From NCBI GenBank assembly GCA_905221605.1, contig CAJNDS010002746.1:428389-492388 (forward strand): DNA of 64,000 nt. The letters are read 5' to 3'. Below, piece after piece: positions 35,394 through 47,420 of this stretch. Below the pieces are notes generated by a model. The model was not told the DNA's origin, ran no database searches, and saw only the letters and a program-made list of their open reading frames with translations. Each line of letters starts with the position of its first letter. Position 1 is the stretch's first letter. The DNA comes from Symbiodinium natans (Eukaryota > Sar > Dinophyceae > Suessiales > Symbiodiniaceae). A program made the position numbers and the translations under genes.

Positions 35394-35814
35394 GCGCTCA
35401 TGAAAAATAAATAAACCTGCTTATCCCTAGGAACCCGAAGCAATGCACCCAATGGACCCTCATGACCCTTAAGCCTTAAACCCTAAACCCGAAATCCGAA
35501 AGGCCAGGCTAAATCCATCCTCAGAATGCAGAATCACAAAGCCTACGAGCCCTACATGAGGCTGAACTCCCCGGACTCCACGGAACCCTATAGACCCACC
35601 TGAATCTAAAATCCCTAAAGCCCTACCGATTAACCTTGTAAGCCATCTAAGGCCTCATAAGCCCTATTAAGCTTTTTAAACACTACATAAGCCCTATAAG
35701 CCCTATTAAACCTGATTAAGCCCTGCAAACGCCATAAGGCCCTCCGAGGCGCTTCATGCGCACGATCTCGGGCCCTCCCCCGTGGCGGGACTGCAAGTAC
35801 CTCAAGCAGCATGC

Positions 35815-35905
35815 ATTGGGATGTTCCCCTAATCCCTAAACCCTAACCCTAAACCCCAAACCCTAAACTCCCTAAACCCTAAACCCTAATACTAGCAGTG
35901 CTTTG
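35815..35905. mobile_element. Family A left arm split by a CCCTAAA tract
   Basis: TTGGGATGTTCCCCTAA is followed by a degenerate CCCTAAA tract (about 35833-35888), then TACTAGCAGTGCTTTGG. In intact copies these two blocks are adjacent. The right arm is missing. Confidence 0.6.
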
Positions 35906-36029
35906 GTTTAGGGTGTAGGATTCTCGGGCTTAGGAACTAGGATGAAGCCCCAAAAAGAGGCGTCCAACAGACTGGCTTCTCCTTGGATGGAGAAATCGAA
36001 CCGGCTAATCTCGAAACCTAGGCAGGTAC

Positions 36030-36151
36030 AAGGTGGAGGCCCCCTAGTTACGAGTAGAGTTAGAAGAGCCCTAATTTGGGTTATAAGGATCCTAAATTAG
36101 GATATAAGTCCCTTAACTACAGTTAGTATAGTAAGGGGCCCCCTCCTGGTA
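36030..36151. mobile_element. Family C copy
   Basis: AGGTGGAGGCCCCCTAGTTA to GGGGCCCCCTCCTGGT, inner arms conserved. Confidence 0.65.
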
Positions 36152-36240
36152 GACCTTCCATCCATACCCACAACTACGTGTCTCCAGTCCAGGCGGCTGC
36201 CACACTTCTGGGTTCACGCCCCGGAAGTGCCTTGGTATCC

Positions 36241-36381
36241 CAGCAACCATACTAGAATAAGGCCACCCTTATTTGGGTTTAGGGTTTAGGGTTTAGGGCT
36301 TAGGGCTTAGGGTTTAGGGACTTGATAAGGGGACCTTGAAACAAACGAAAAAAGAAAAGAAACGGTACCACAGGGCTCCCA
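36241..36381. mobile_element. Family D copy split by a TTTAGGG tract
   Basis: The left part (CAACCATACTAGAATAAGG to ATTTGGG) and the right part (TTGATAAGGGGACCTTGAA to CTCCCAAG) belong together. They are separated by a TTTAGGG tract (about 36275-36320) that replaces the centre of the intact copies. Confidence 0.55.
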
Positions 36382-36467
36382 AGGTGCTCAACGGCCCGCT
36401 TGCCGGGCAGCGGGGATCCGTCCGGGCGGACGAGAGTCTCGTTGGTGATGGGCCCGGGGAGACCCCC
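36379..36467 (-). CDS. Coding exon abutting an inverted-repeat element
   Basis: Acceptor GTGGCAAG, then ITNETLVRPDGSPLPGKRAV and EHLG. The exon ends at GA where the right end of a family D element begins, so the element itself supplies the intron start. Confidence 0.4.
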
Positions 36468-37579
36468 CTTGCCACTAACCTTGGCTGAGGGTTTCGAGGG
36501 TTGGAGGGGTTTGGTGGTTTAGCCGGCGGATGTTCTTTTTTGAAGGTGTGGCTCAGGCCTGCTGTTTTCGTTAGAGGTGTGGCTCGGCTTGGGTTGGCAA
36601 TATTGGGTTGCAGAGGCTGCAAATACTGTAGATAGCAGCATTTCCGTGTGTTCAGAGGCAGCAAATACTGCAATAACTAGCAAAATTTCTGCGTTTTTTT
36701 AGAGGCTGAAAAATACTGTAAATAGCAGCATTTCTGTGTTGTAAATCGTGCAAATAGCTGCATTTCTGCGTTTTCAAAGGCGTGAACAAAGGCTTTCAGG
36801 TCTTGCGGTCCATATAGAAAGTTGTATTGCAGATGGAAGACCTTTACACTCTTAAGGTAGTTTCTTGGTCCCTTTTAACATGCCCCTTCATGGGCCAGCC
36901 CTATATACCCCCCCTATACGGCGCATAAGACCCAAGTGCCCATACTTCAGAACTCTTGAAAGAAGGTGAGGGGCCATGCAACTTCCCTTAGATACGCAGA
37001 GGCTCGAACTTCGAAAGATCTAGAACCCTAAGCCCTAAGCCCCAAGCCCTAAACCCTAAGCCCTAAACCCTAAGCCCTAAGCCCTAAACCCTAAACATTA
37101 GACTTAGTAACTACAGATTTGGGCTTCGAAGGCCTGGATTGGAGCCCTCGAGTTCTCGAAGTCGAGGAGATCCCACTCCCCTCTCTGGTAATGGGGGTTT
37201 CCGAATTCCTGATTCTAAGGGAAGCCTACTCTATATACCAGGATGGGCTAGAGGCGATAAAATCCCCACAATGAACCCGATAAAGGGCCTGTTAAGGGAT
37301 TATAGGGCATAAAAGCCCATCCTGGTAAAGGTCCCTTATTTCCGTAAACCCCAAATCAAGCCCGAAGCCCAAGGAAGAGTCTCTGCAACAGTATCCAAGG
37401 AGCGAAGGCCTTCCACTTGTCTAACCAGGCGGAACACACCAAATACCAAACCTGGCGACTTTTGAGTCCGGAGAAGGGCTTTCTCGTTCTTTCAAGATGA
37501 CAGTGAGCAGGTTTCTGGGAAGTCGCCTCGCGCAAAAATACTCATGATACTCTAAATCGATCCCTGTACCCACACACTG

Positions 37580-37759
37580 TCACAAAGTGATGCATTCGGG
37601 GGGGAGGGTGGGTGGGCCTTCCAGGACATGCAAAAGCATGCCGTATAAACCCCACAGGGCCTCACTTGTCTCGGAGTCATGCTTCTGTACGAACTCCTTC
37701 TCCTGCGCGCGACGCGCCCCGAGGCTCTCTGTGGACGATGTCGAGGAGACTGCAACCAC
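37580..37759 (-). CDS. Terminal exon of an unknown gene, 59 codons
   Basis: Acceptor AGCTGTCAG, then a phase-0 frame containing RRAQEKEFVQKHDSETSEAL and LYGMLLHVLEG, ending PPECITL and TGA. Strong charged composition and purine-first codons. A telomere tract sits directly upstream of the acceptor, as in the OTU gene. Confidence 0.48.
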   Translation of the reverse strand: MVAVSSTSSTESLGARRAQEKEFVQKHDSETSEALWGLYGMLLHVLEGPPTLPPECITL

Positions 37760-38559
37760 CTGACAGCTGGGGTTTAGGGTTTAGGGTTTAGGGTTTTAGG
37801 TTTAGGGTTTAGGGTTTAGGGTTTAGGGTTTAGGGTTTAGGGGTAGGGTTTAGCGTCCAGGGGCAGCCGGGGGTGCAAGGGTTTAGGGATCTAAGGGTTT
37901 GGGGTTTAGGAGCATTAGGGCTTCCAGGATCTAGGGTCCTTAGAGCTTAAAGTCCGTAGGGATTCGAGGGTTTACAAGGTTTAGGGTTTCGGGGTTTCGG
38001 GCTCATACATCGTTTAGGATGTACAGGGTTTAGGGCTTGTAGGTTGCAGAGCTCGTGCAGATTTTTGGACTTAGGTGCAAAGTTGAGTCTAATTAAGCGT
38101 TCAGATTGCAAAATTGAAGGTTGAAGGTTTAAGTGGCCCAAGAGACGTCAGAGGTGGCCTGAGAATCTTACTCAGGGAGTCTTGTCCCCATAAACCGCCT
38201 GCCTTCGGGGTGCAGAAGTGAGGGTAGCCCAGGAAGCATATTGTCACAAGGGTACAATTTTTTTTGGCGTGGGTTTCTTTAATCAGAGAGCCTGGAACCA
38301 AGAAAAGGGGGGCGGGGGCAGAAGGTCCCCGTGGGCTGCCAAGTTCCTAGGGTTTTTCCAGGGCCTGCCTGTCTTCCAGCTCTGAACTCTGAACAACCGA
38401 AGGGCCAAAAGAACACTACGCCTTCATGGGCTGAGGGCTCGGGCTTTCGGGGTGGAAGAGCCCCCTATGAGTCCTAGGCCCTAACCCTAATTCAGACTAC
38501 CCTAAACCACCCTAAACCCTAAACCCTAAACCCTAAACCCTATAAACCAAACCTTAAAC

Positions 38560-38629
38560 CCTTGAACCGCTCTCCGGCCTCCCCCGTGACTGCCTTGGAC
38601 TGCGCGCGCTTGGAGCGGCGCGGCTGCAT
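38560..38629 (-). CDS. Likely first exon with basic N-terminus
   Basis: ATG followed by QPRRSKRAQSKAVTGEAGE and RFK, with a GT donor (AAGG|GTTTAAGG) entering a telomere tract. A possible start of the gene ending at 37580, though the intervening exon phases were not resolved. Confidence 0.35.
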
Positions 38630-39775
38630 GTCGAAGCATCCCAGCCTTAGTAGCCCTTTGGGGTTTAGGGGTTAGGGTTTAGGGTCTAGGGTTCAGGGTT
38701 CGGGTTCAGGGTTTAGGGTTTTCCAAAAAAGAGGTAAAGGGTACCACTGGGCTGCCAAGCAGCGAGAAGAACATGCCAAGAGCTCCCGAAGACGCAGGAT
38801 CAGGCCGTGTGGGCCCCCGCGCAAGGAGAAAAAAAATCACACACGCACGAAGCACTCCGGCAGGCCGAACCCCCCAAGAACCCCCAAGAACCCCTAAACC
38901 CTAAAACCCTAAACACTAAACACTAAACCCTAAACTCTGAACTCTAAACTCTGAAACCTAAACCCTGAAACCTAAACCCTGATGTTAGGTAGGGGGTATG
39001 TAGGGGGCGAGGCGAAAACTGCGCAAGCACGTGAGCGCGAAGTCTGGCAACTCCTTAGCCCGAATGAGAGCTTTCGGCTGTTTAGAACCCTGAAGACTCG
39101 CCCTAAACCCTAAACCCTGAAGACTCTCAAAAGTCCAGAAACGCCAAGAGCGTTCCTTGATGCAGCTGCAGGCTTGTGCTGTGAGCCGACAGCTGTCATC
39201 AGGGCATCGGGTTTTGCGGGACTTTCATAGGGTCCTGAAGGGGAGGGGGTTTAGGGTTTAGGGTTTAGGGTTTAGGGTTTAGGGTTCAAGGCTTAGGGCT
39301 TAGGGTTTAGGGTTTCTGGGGGGGGGGGGGGGGGGGGGGGGGGTAGGTACCTAGGGAAGTTTAGCGAAGCTCAGGGAGCCTTGGGGAGTAGTGAGGGAGT
39401 ATTCGGGAACCGCGGACCTCTCGCAAGGATCCGAAAAAAGCCTTCCTAAACCCTAAACCCTAAACCCTAAACCCTGCTGTTCGCTGCAGAACATGCCAGA
39501 GGCACACTTCGGCTAAAACGGATGTTCGAGTCAGGGACTGTATCGTGAAGCTATAGCTCAAGGAATTCCAAGATGGATGAGCGCAAGCACCGGAAAGCCT
39601 GAATCGATCCCATCCCTTTGCAATTAGTCATTGTTTATCTCTGCTATGGGGTTCCCTTCATGGCAGAACGCAGTACTTTGCTTGACGGGCGCCCAAAGCA
39701 AACCTTAGCAAACAAGCAAGGAAGTTGGTCTGAAAAGCCCACCTCTACCTCCCGCCCCACTCCGACGCTCCAAAA

Positions 39776-40224
39776 CACAAACACACACACACACACACAC
39801 AGAGACAGACACAGACACAGACACAGACACAGACACAGACACAGACACACACAGACACAGAGATGCACACAGAGATACACACACAGATACACACACACAG
39901 GTACACACACAGATACACACACAGATACACACACACACACACACAGATACACACACACACACACAGATACACACACAGAGATACACACACAGATACACAC
40001 ACACACAGATACAGACACACACACACACACACACACACACAGATACACACACACACACACAGATACACACACACACACAGAGATACACACACACACAGAT
40101 ACACACACACACACAGATACACACACAGAGATACACACACAGACGCACACACACACACACACACACAGATACACACACAGACGCACACACACACAGATAC
40201 ACACACACACACACAGATACACAC

Positions 40225-40263
<39 letters not shown>

Positions 40264-40278
40264 AAGCCCACGCACGCC

Positions 40279-40346
<68 letters not shown>

Positions 40347-40366
40347 CACACACACGCACACACACA

Positions 40367-40449
<83 letters not shown>
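39776..40449. repeat. Compound CA microsatellite
   Basis: (CA)n with interspersed CAGATA and CAGAGA units, a (GCAC)n core at 40268-40346 and a pure (CA)n end. The several long open frames over it on both strands are repeat artefacts. Confidence 0.95.
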
Positions 40450-40451
<2 letters not shown>

Positions 40452-42744
40452 CACCAGCCGCCTTCGGACGTCCACACGGGCGTGAAGGTGCTGTGGTTAA
40501 CCAGCTCAATCCTCGTGGCAGAGGTGGTTGAGATAAAAACTGGGTCCGACATCCACTTCACCCTAAATTCTAAACCCTAAACCCAGGCCTGGAATCTGCA
40601 CAGAAGCTACGGGGGCTTCGAGCACATGCTTGTCCGGGGCCGGTGCACGATGCTCCGGAGGACATCCAAAGGCACCGCCTGCGGTTGCAAAGCAGCTTGC
40701 CGCAGGCAGGGATTCATGTATGGCATGGATCATCCACCCCACGCCCAACACACATAGAAATCCCAGAAATGGAGCCCGAAATGCGCCAAAGCCCCCAGCA
40801 ATAGACCCAAAAATGAAAAACACCCATGGCCTAGCGAACCCGAACTCCCCCTAAGGTTCAAATGCACCAGCAGCGGGAAATCGTCAATCACCCCCCCCCC
40901 CCCCCCCCCCTGCCCCATCCCCACCCCACGCCCCGGAAACGGAAAGCTCAAAACACGTACCGACACCATGGCGGACGCACGCGAGTCCTGGTAAAACGGA
41001 ACCGCCCTACCTACCCCCACACAGACCCTAAGGGACCATGTACCTAAATAAGGAATACTTGGGCCAAAAGTTCCTCCTATTTCGGGACTTTAGGGCCCAA
41101 GTATATACTGATGAGGTACATGGACCCTTTGGGACGCACAGCAAGAAACGCAAACACGACAAGCCTTAATACCCTGGCGCTACTAGTAAAACCCCACGTA
41201 CACGAAACCCTATGATACCTCCTGAACCCTAAACCCTATAAACCCTACAAGCACATAAGCCCAAAGGAAAGACGATAACACATCACAGAAAATAGCCCCA
41301 AGCCCTGAAACATATAAGCAAAAGGGAGAGATAATAAAACAAAACATAACTCTTAAGACAGAGAAAGCCCTAAACCCTTAAACGCGAACCCTCCGCCTTA
41401 TACCCTATACAGCGCAAAGGAAAGAATACCAAACAAGTTTTTACCCTAAACCCTTTTACCCTAAAACCCTGAACCCTGAACCATAAATCCCATAATTAGG
41501 CCTTAAACATAGACCCTACACCCAAAACCCTAAACCCTACACCCGAAACCCTAAACCCTACACCCTACACCCTAAACCCTACACCCTAAACCCTAAACCC
41601 TACACCCTAAACCCTTTTCCCCTACACCCTAAACCCTAAACCCTAAACCCCAAACAGACAGAGAAAGCCCAGGAAGGCCTCCGGGGGTGGCAGCGGCTCC
41701 AGGCCTCCGCCGGGTGGGCTGCTGGGCGGCCTCCGAACGTCGCCCGGACGTGGGGTTTAGGGTTTAGGGTTTAGGGCTAGGGTTTAGGGTTTCGGGATAG
41801 GGATTAGGGTGTATAGGGTTTAGGGTTTGGGCATAAATGGCTTAGGGTTTAGGGGGCTGCGGGGGTTTAGGCTTGCAGTGCTTCAGAGGCCATAGGGCTT
41901 CTCAGGGTTTAGGGTTTTTTAGGGCTTACAGGCCTTGGAGCTTATAACGGTCTCCAGGGTTTAGGGCTTAGAGGGCTTCGGGTTTAGGGCTTAGAGCTCG
42001 GGTTTCAGAGTTCAGGGTCTAGGACTTAAGCGCATGTTCATGGGTTCAAGGTTTTGCGATTCTTTGGGGGGTTGAGGGGGTGTCCTTTGGGCTGGTTTGG
42101 GTTCAAGATTCTCTTCTTTGCGGGAGGGGCAGGGGCGAGAGGGGTTTGGGGTTAGACAGAACATGCATGGTACTAGTTGCGAAGTGATGAGAAGTGGATT
42201 CTTTGGATCCCTGAACAAAATTGGAGACCCAAGAACCACTGATCCCCATGCAGCTTGCCACAATCCTAGATCAAGCGCGTGAAGCAATCACTCTCCAATC
42301 CGCCCTGAAAGTTCAGGCTCAGACCCCGAAAGAGCAGATGGCCTCGTGACCTCGAAGGCACTGGTCCACTCCTGTGCAACAATGGAAGCTCTGCTGCATG
42401 CAAGGATGGGGAGGGCGAAGGACCCTGTAAACTAAGAACAACACTCCCACTATGCGGACTTCACGCTTCATACAATCCGACAAGTACAGCTGCAAGGCGT
42501 GTTCCGGGCGACACACAGTCTACAAGGCTTCGGAGTAGTCAGGCTCGGATTCTGCGAGGAAGTTCGATGAAGCACCAGAAAGAAGTGGGCCTGTTCAACT
42601 TCTTATTGCAGGCAGTCATCGAGCTGAGAATTCCTGAATGCAAACAATATCTGAATGGTGAAGGAAGTCCTTGCTCCAGATCCTCCAAGAGCAGCTCGGT
42701 ACTTCGGGTGCGCAGGCTGTCGGTGCATCACCGATGGCTTTCGT
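40450..42744. other. Non-coding stretch with mixed CCCTAAA/CCCTACA tract
   Basis: A C-run at 40890-40911, a family B copy, a heptamer tract mixing CCCTACA and CCCTAAA (41460-41660), TTTAGGG-rich DNA (41755-42030), then repeat-free sequence downstream of the HNH-like ORF. No gene seen. Confidence 0.5.
41035..41130. mobile_element. Family B copy
   Basis: CCATGTACCTAAATA to GAGGTACATGGACCC, intact inverted arms. Confidence 0.65.
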
Positions 42745-43956
42745 CTAGAAGTATGGCCCCCAAACATGGCTGGCCTTGCTGCGCGACCACTGCGCAGTGC
42801 CAAACACTGGATATCTTGCTTTGTTGCGGCTCTGGTCCGATGTCTGGAACTCTCGGGCAATCAACACACAGTTCTCCTTGGTGTACGTCACGGAGTTGTC
42901 AAGGCGTTCAAGGGACCAGACCCAGTCCGCGGGGCCGCGTGCACAATGTAGCGGCACCCCGGAGTAGTAGCAGCGGCCACCTTGGAGCCACAGCATGTCA
43001 AGTAAGTCGCACAATTGGAGATCAAAACTTCCATTGAGTTTTGTGCTTGTCAATGCCCGCCGGCGGGCGCTTCCCAGCAATGCAAGCCCGTGGCCCCGTA
43101 TAGTTTGCAAATATGCGGAAAGGAATTCCGTGTTACATCGTTTGCAGTGGCTTTGTATACCGCGACTGCTCGCAGTTTGCTTGTTAAACTGAGTAACCTC
43201 TTTCCAGACCCCACAGCGTGCACATCGCCATGTGCCGTCCTCATGTGGGCCTCGGTATCTGTTGAATCTGCTGCCGCGTGTCTGAACTGGCCTTCGTCTT
43301 GCAACAGCAATGTTTCCGTGCAACCCTTGCAGTTGCACCTGTTCCGTCCGCGCACGGACAACCTCCCACACCTTTTGCTTAGACCACTGCGCAGATCCGG
43401 CCAGACTGGCCGTGTCATCACCCACCTTGTGGACTGTTGAGTTAAACTCTGCGGCAACAAGACAGCAGTTGCCTTTGAGATACCCGTGGCTGCTGTCCAT
43501 TCTTTCGATGGAAACCCTCCAATGTGAGTGCGGCTTCAGCAGCTCCATGGGCAAGCCAGAATAGGCACACAAACCGCCCTGCTCAAGAACAAGGTCTAAT
43601 AAATGGCAAGCGTCCACATCAGATTGCCTCCCTTTTCTACCATCCCTTTCTCGGACCCTTCCGGCGACATGGCGGCTCCAACCACGAAGAGATGAACGAT
43701 ATGCATATTGATAGGCAGACTGTCCAAGTCCAGCCATTATTCCAGACCTTCGCGAAGCTGGGCCGCGGGCTTCCTCTACCATTCGCGCCAAGTCTTCGTG
43801 GCGAAATGCGATGGGCGGCTTGTCTTCAGCTGTGACAATCGACGCCCGACGGCTGGCGATGCTCCAGTGTGGCGCTTGTTGCCATGGCGTGAAGGAGCAT
43901 CGTCTCTGTCCTGGCCAGCTGGGCAACCGGGAAGTGGAGATCAGGATCCGCCTCAT
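42745..43956 (-). CDS. HNH/endonuclease VII-like protein with two nuclease-type modules around a zinc ribbon
   Basis: One uninterrupted 403-codon ORF, with an in-frame TGA directly before the ATG. Module 1 covers about residues 111-197 and module 2 about 311-397. They share GG(L/R)CxYSG(L/V)P at 127-136 and 326-335, then S(I/L)ER(M/L)D (149-154 and 348-353), an NC-L-A-EF block and GxAQWS. Between them is a CX2C-X22-CX2C zinc ribbon (C245, C248, C271, C274). The layout recalls HNH or endonuclease VII nucleases, with the usual second Cys of the knuckle replaced by Ser-Gly, so DNA cleavage is inferred and may be lost. The N-terminus is Arg-rich without acidic residues for about 40 residues and could be an organelle presequence. 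It lies in a stretch nearly free of telomere repeat and has no introns, unlike its neighbours, which fits a mobile or retro-copied gene. Confidence 0.75.
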   Translation of the reverse strand: MRRILISTSRLPSWPGQRRCSFTPWQQAPHWSIASRRASIVTAEDKPPIAFRHEDLARMVEEARGPASRRSGIMAGLGQSAYQYAYRSSLRGWSRHVAGRVRERDGRKGRQSDVDACHLLDLVLEQGGLCAYSGLPMELLKPHSHWRVSIERMDSSHGYLKGNCCLVAAEFNSTVHKVGDDTASLAGSAQWSKQKVWEVVRARTEQVQLQGLHGNIAVARRRPVQTRGSRFNRYRGPHEDGTWRCARCGVWKEVTQFNKQTASSRGIQSHCKRCNTEFLSAYLQTIRGHGLALLGSARRRALTSTKLNGSFDLQLCDLLDMLWLQGGRCYYSGVPLHCARGPADWVWSLERLDNSVTYTKENCVLIAREFQTSDQSRNKARYPVFGTAQWSRSKASHVWGPYF

Positions 43957-44162
43957 TCACCGGCAAAGGCACCAAGCCGAGATCGGAATGCTTGATGGCT
44001 ACTTGCTAAGATACAATTCGGCCCGATATAATGTCCGAAACAGCACCTACAGCTGTTGGACCGTAAAGGGAAGGAAGGGTGTCGAGAGAAGTAGGCGCAC
44101 TTTGAGAACCCGCGCAACCCCACAAAGGTCACCGAATTCTGCAAGCCCGTCAACCACCCTCT

Positions 44163-44520
44163 GACCTCAAGATCCTCAAGACCCCAAGGCCCTGTCGGCC
44201 CTTGGAGAAGATCCCTCTGAGCCCCACCCACCAGCAAAGAAAACTGCCCGTGGCAGTTCTCCCTTTCCTGTTGTCAAGCGGGTCAGGCTATCCCCATGGA
44301 TTCTCGAGGCCGAACCAGACAGACATAGGACAGCCGAAGGAGGGAAGTACCCTTGTGACCTTGAAGGCTTCAAGCTGATCTCAGGCTCCCCCGCCTCTAA
44401 GCTGATGAGGCCCCGCCGCGCCGTATCCACCGTTTCAAAGAGCCTCGTGTCCAGGGTGCTTATTGAAAAGAGTGGACTTGGCGGATTAGCCACAAAACTT
44501 TCACTGAAGCGTTGCAAGCA
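44163..44520 (+). CDS. Coding island, strand ambiguous
   Basis: The plus frame reads PVVKRVRLSPWILEAEPDRH and then DLEGFKLISGSPASKLMRP without a stop for over 110 codons. The minus frame 44517-44176 is also open and plausible. Both have raised purine at first positions. Not recognised. Confidence 0.28.
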
Positions 44521-44761
44521 GATGAGGCCTCAGACAGCAGAGGATTTTGCATTTGCATTATCTATTTCCATTTTGCTTGCGCACCGCAATCTCCCGAAAC
44601 AGATCGGTTTTTTGCCGATGACTGCCGAAACGCCACCCTCACTAAACCAAACAAGTCCTTCAGAACCTTACAATGACCCCTCCATGCATTACCGGCTGAG
44701 TCTTCTATTGGGAAGAGGTTTCTCGCACACAATGAAGTCCAAGGCGACCTCTTCCCAAAAG

Positions 44762-44852
44762 CGTCCATGTACCTATCTACTTGGGCCTTAAAGGGGTTCC
44801 TATACAGTAGCTTTCGGGCCCAAGTATATACTCTTGAGGTGCGTAGACCCTT
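44762..44852. mobile_element. Family B copy
   Basis: GTCCATGTACCTA to GAGGTGCGTAGACCC with the usual GGCCCAAGTATATACT arm. Confidence 0.6.
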
Positions 44853-45344
44853 AGGGTTCAGAAACCCTCTCGAATTTTCCCTCTGTCGGCCTCAGCAGCA
44901 GCTCCGCCGGCAGCATGAGGCCCACGCGGCCCGCCGCCGCGAAGTCCGCCGGGGCGAGCTGGGTGTTGGGGGACATGTGGAGTTTTAGGGTCTGGGCACG
45001 TTTGAACATAAACCAGGGTTGAGGTAGGCGCTTGGGTTTGGGGGTTAGGGGAGGGATTTGAGGGCTTCAGCTTGAGATTCGGAGATATGATTTACTGGGG
45101 GTCTGTTGATTCTTTGTGGAGGGCCTGAGGTCTCTAAGTTCAGAGGAGTGCCCAAAGTAGGTGCTGCAAAGTCCCTCTTGATAATCTAAGTATCGGCGAA
45201 ATATCCCGAGGGGATCCGCGGCAAGTTATGAGCCTGTAACATGCGGCCTCCAGTATAGCATATTAGAGGTACTCTTCGTTTAGGATGCCCAGAAGGGTGC
45301 AACGTGTCGATTCACCCCGTCAATGGACACCCGTTCCAAAAGGG

Positions 45345-45452
45345 GTCCATGTACCAATATACTATATACACTTAGGCCCTTTGGCCTTCAAGGAGTTCCC
45401 ATACAGCAGCTTTGCGGCCCAAATGTATAGCAAAAGGTACATGGACCCTTGG
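45345..45452. mobile_element. Family B copy
   Basis: GGGGTCCATGTACC to GGTACATGGACCC. A short coding-like frame (LVESHLSAFFRKVKRS) follows at about 45500-45600. Confidence 0.6.
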
Positions 45453-46698
45453 GGTTTCGGCCCACGAAGTGAGGCGGCCTCCCCATCTCCATCGACGTCC
45501 AGCTTGTTGAAAGCCACCTGTCAGCATTCTTTCGTAAAGTCAAACGATCTTGCTTTCAGTTTAAGTGGCATAAAGAAATCTCGGTACCCCCCACAAAAAA
45601 GGAACGGCATGGGGTCTAGGTCCATATATCAGGCTTTCCTGAAAGACCCTTATGGGGAGGGCAGTCCGAGAAGGCGATGTGCTCATCTGTCAAATACCCC
45701 TAGATATAGAGCTTAAACTAATGCCCAGGCCCCAGGCTCTAAACAAGATTGCCCTTGTTGTTGAAATTGCGGCTTGCAGGGGAACCTTCTCGCCCCCCTC
45801 TGGTTATATGTTGAACTCTTACTTCTCCAGTAACCAAGGAAAAATGTTGTTCCTACTAAATAAGGAAACCCGAACAGTTTAAAGTTCAACTACAGGCAAA
45901 GTAAGAACTTTTCAACCCCTTCCATGGCCTCCGGGGGCAGCCCCGCGTCGAGCAGCCGCTGGTAAGCTTGACCTTATCGGAACTTCGTCTGAACTCGTTT
46001 GTGGGCCCTTTGATTCGTGGTGCCCTAAAATATAGGCAACGTGCTCCAATGAAACAAAAACAATAACTGCCATCGTTTACTTCCGTCAGCTCTCGCATGT
46101 GCCAAGTCCGACGCTGTCGTCTATACACGCCAAAGTATATGGACAGAACACAGGAATCGTACCCTTCGGGAATGACCAGGATGCTCCTAGAACCGACCAT
46201 TAGGCTTTTCACCGGTGTCCTGACCCTAAACCCAAAGCCCTAGACCTTAAACCCCTCCTTTTTCGGCCCAAGCAAGCTGTTGACCTCGAATCCGAAGCCG
46301 AAAGCGAAGTTCGTTTCCCCCCTCGACCCTGAGCTTCGCGACCATCAGCAAGGGGCCAAGAGCCGGGTCAAGCAGTCCCTAAACCCTTAACCCTACCCTA
46401 AACCCTAAACCCTAAACCCTAAACCCTAAGCCCAAAACCCTAAACCCTAAACCCTAAACCCTATATAAACCCTAGACCCTAAACCCTAGCTCGGGGTCCC
46501 AGCTCAGCAGTCTCTCCCGCTGCCGCCGCGAGAAGGACCGGGGCTCCGTAAAGAGCTGAGCGATGGGAGCCTCGCACTGATCATGGGCTAAGAGGTAAGT
46601 TTCAAAGGACTGTTTGCTATGCAAATGAGGGCCCTTGTGCATAACATACAATATGTGTATGTGATATATTTATATATATATACATGTATATACATACA

Positions 46699-46729
<31 letters not shown>

Positions 46730-47042
46730 GTATGTGCATACATGGCCGTTGACCGCACAAAGGGATCCTACAATGCAGAGGGTGTCAGTATTTCCCAGCT
46801 TGAATGGACGTTTGGGGGTTTATGAGGCGCAGCATGATAGGATGCAAGTGCGCGCCTGGCCTGAAACCATAAACCCTATGCACCCTGCACCCTCCACACC
46901 CTACACCCTAAACCCTCTACACCCTAAAGACCCTGAACCCTCTACACCCTGATTACACCCTCGGAGCACTCTCAAGTTCTTCAAGATGGGGCTCTTAGGA
47001 GTTGTAGTAACCTTTTTTCAATTAGGATGAAAATCAGCTTGA

Positions 47043-47420
47043 CTAGGGTCTAGTGGTTTGTTCGAACAAACTGATCAAGATGTCTTCTTGAGCTTCATGC
47101 GCCTTCCTCAAGCCTGAACCCCTTGCCCCGCATTCTCGGCCATCGAGCCGGCCTCCCGCCAGGAGTTGACTTCCTGCCTTGAGATGTTGCGAACAGTTGA
47201 GGGGCTGAGGGAGTTGAGTTGCATGTGTGAAGGGTTGATTTATTTGAGGACTTTCCGAGGGCGTTCTAGCGCTTAGGGGTCTCGAAAGGGGACTTTCGTG
47301 AAGGAACTCATGAAGTTGACTTAGGCTGCAGTTGCAAGGGGAAGGGTTTGGGGTAGAGAGGCCAGATAGGCGTTGGGGACAGCTCTCTGAACTAAAATAT
47401 GGCCCCTCTGAGCCCGACAA
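47043..47420 (-). CDS. 125-codon ORF or exon, unknown
   Basis: Open from ATG 47420 to TAG 47043 in a repeat-poor stretch. The first half is rich in Ser, Pro and Gln; the second half (KAGSQLLAGGRLDGRE, then KAHEAQEDILISLFEQ) looks more protein-like. Could be an exon plus flanking sequence. Confidence 0.33.
   Translation of the reverse strand: MSGSEGPYFSSESCPQRLSGLSTPNPSPCNCSLSQLHEFLHESPLSRPLSARTPSESPQINQPFTHATQLPQPLNCSQHLKAGSQLLAGGRLDGRECGARGSGLRKAHEAQEDILISLFEQTTRP

Noticed and set aside
39618-40580. Long open frames (up to 320 codons) over the CA-repeat on both strands
   Set aside because: They are translations of (CA)n and (GCAC)n simple repeat with no other protein character.
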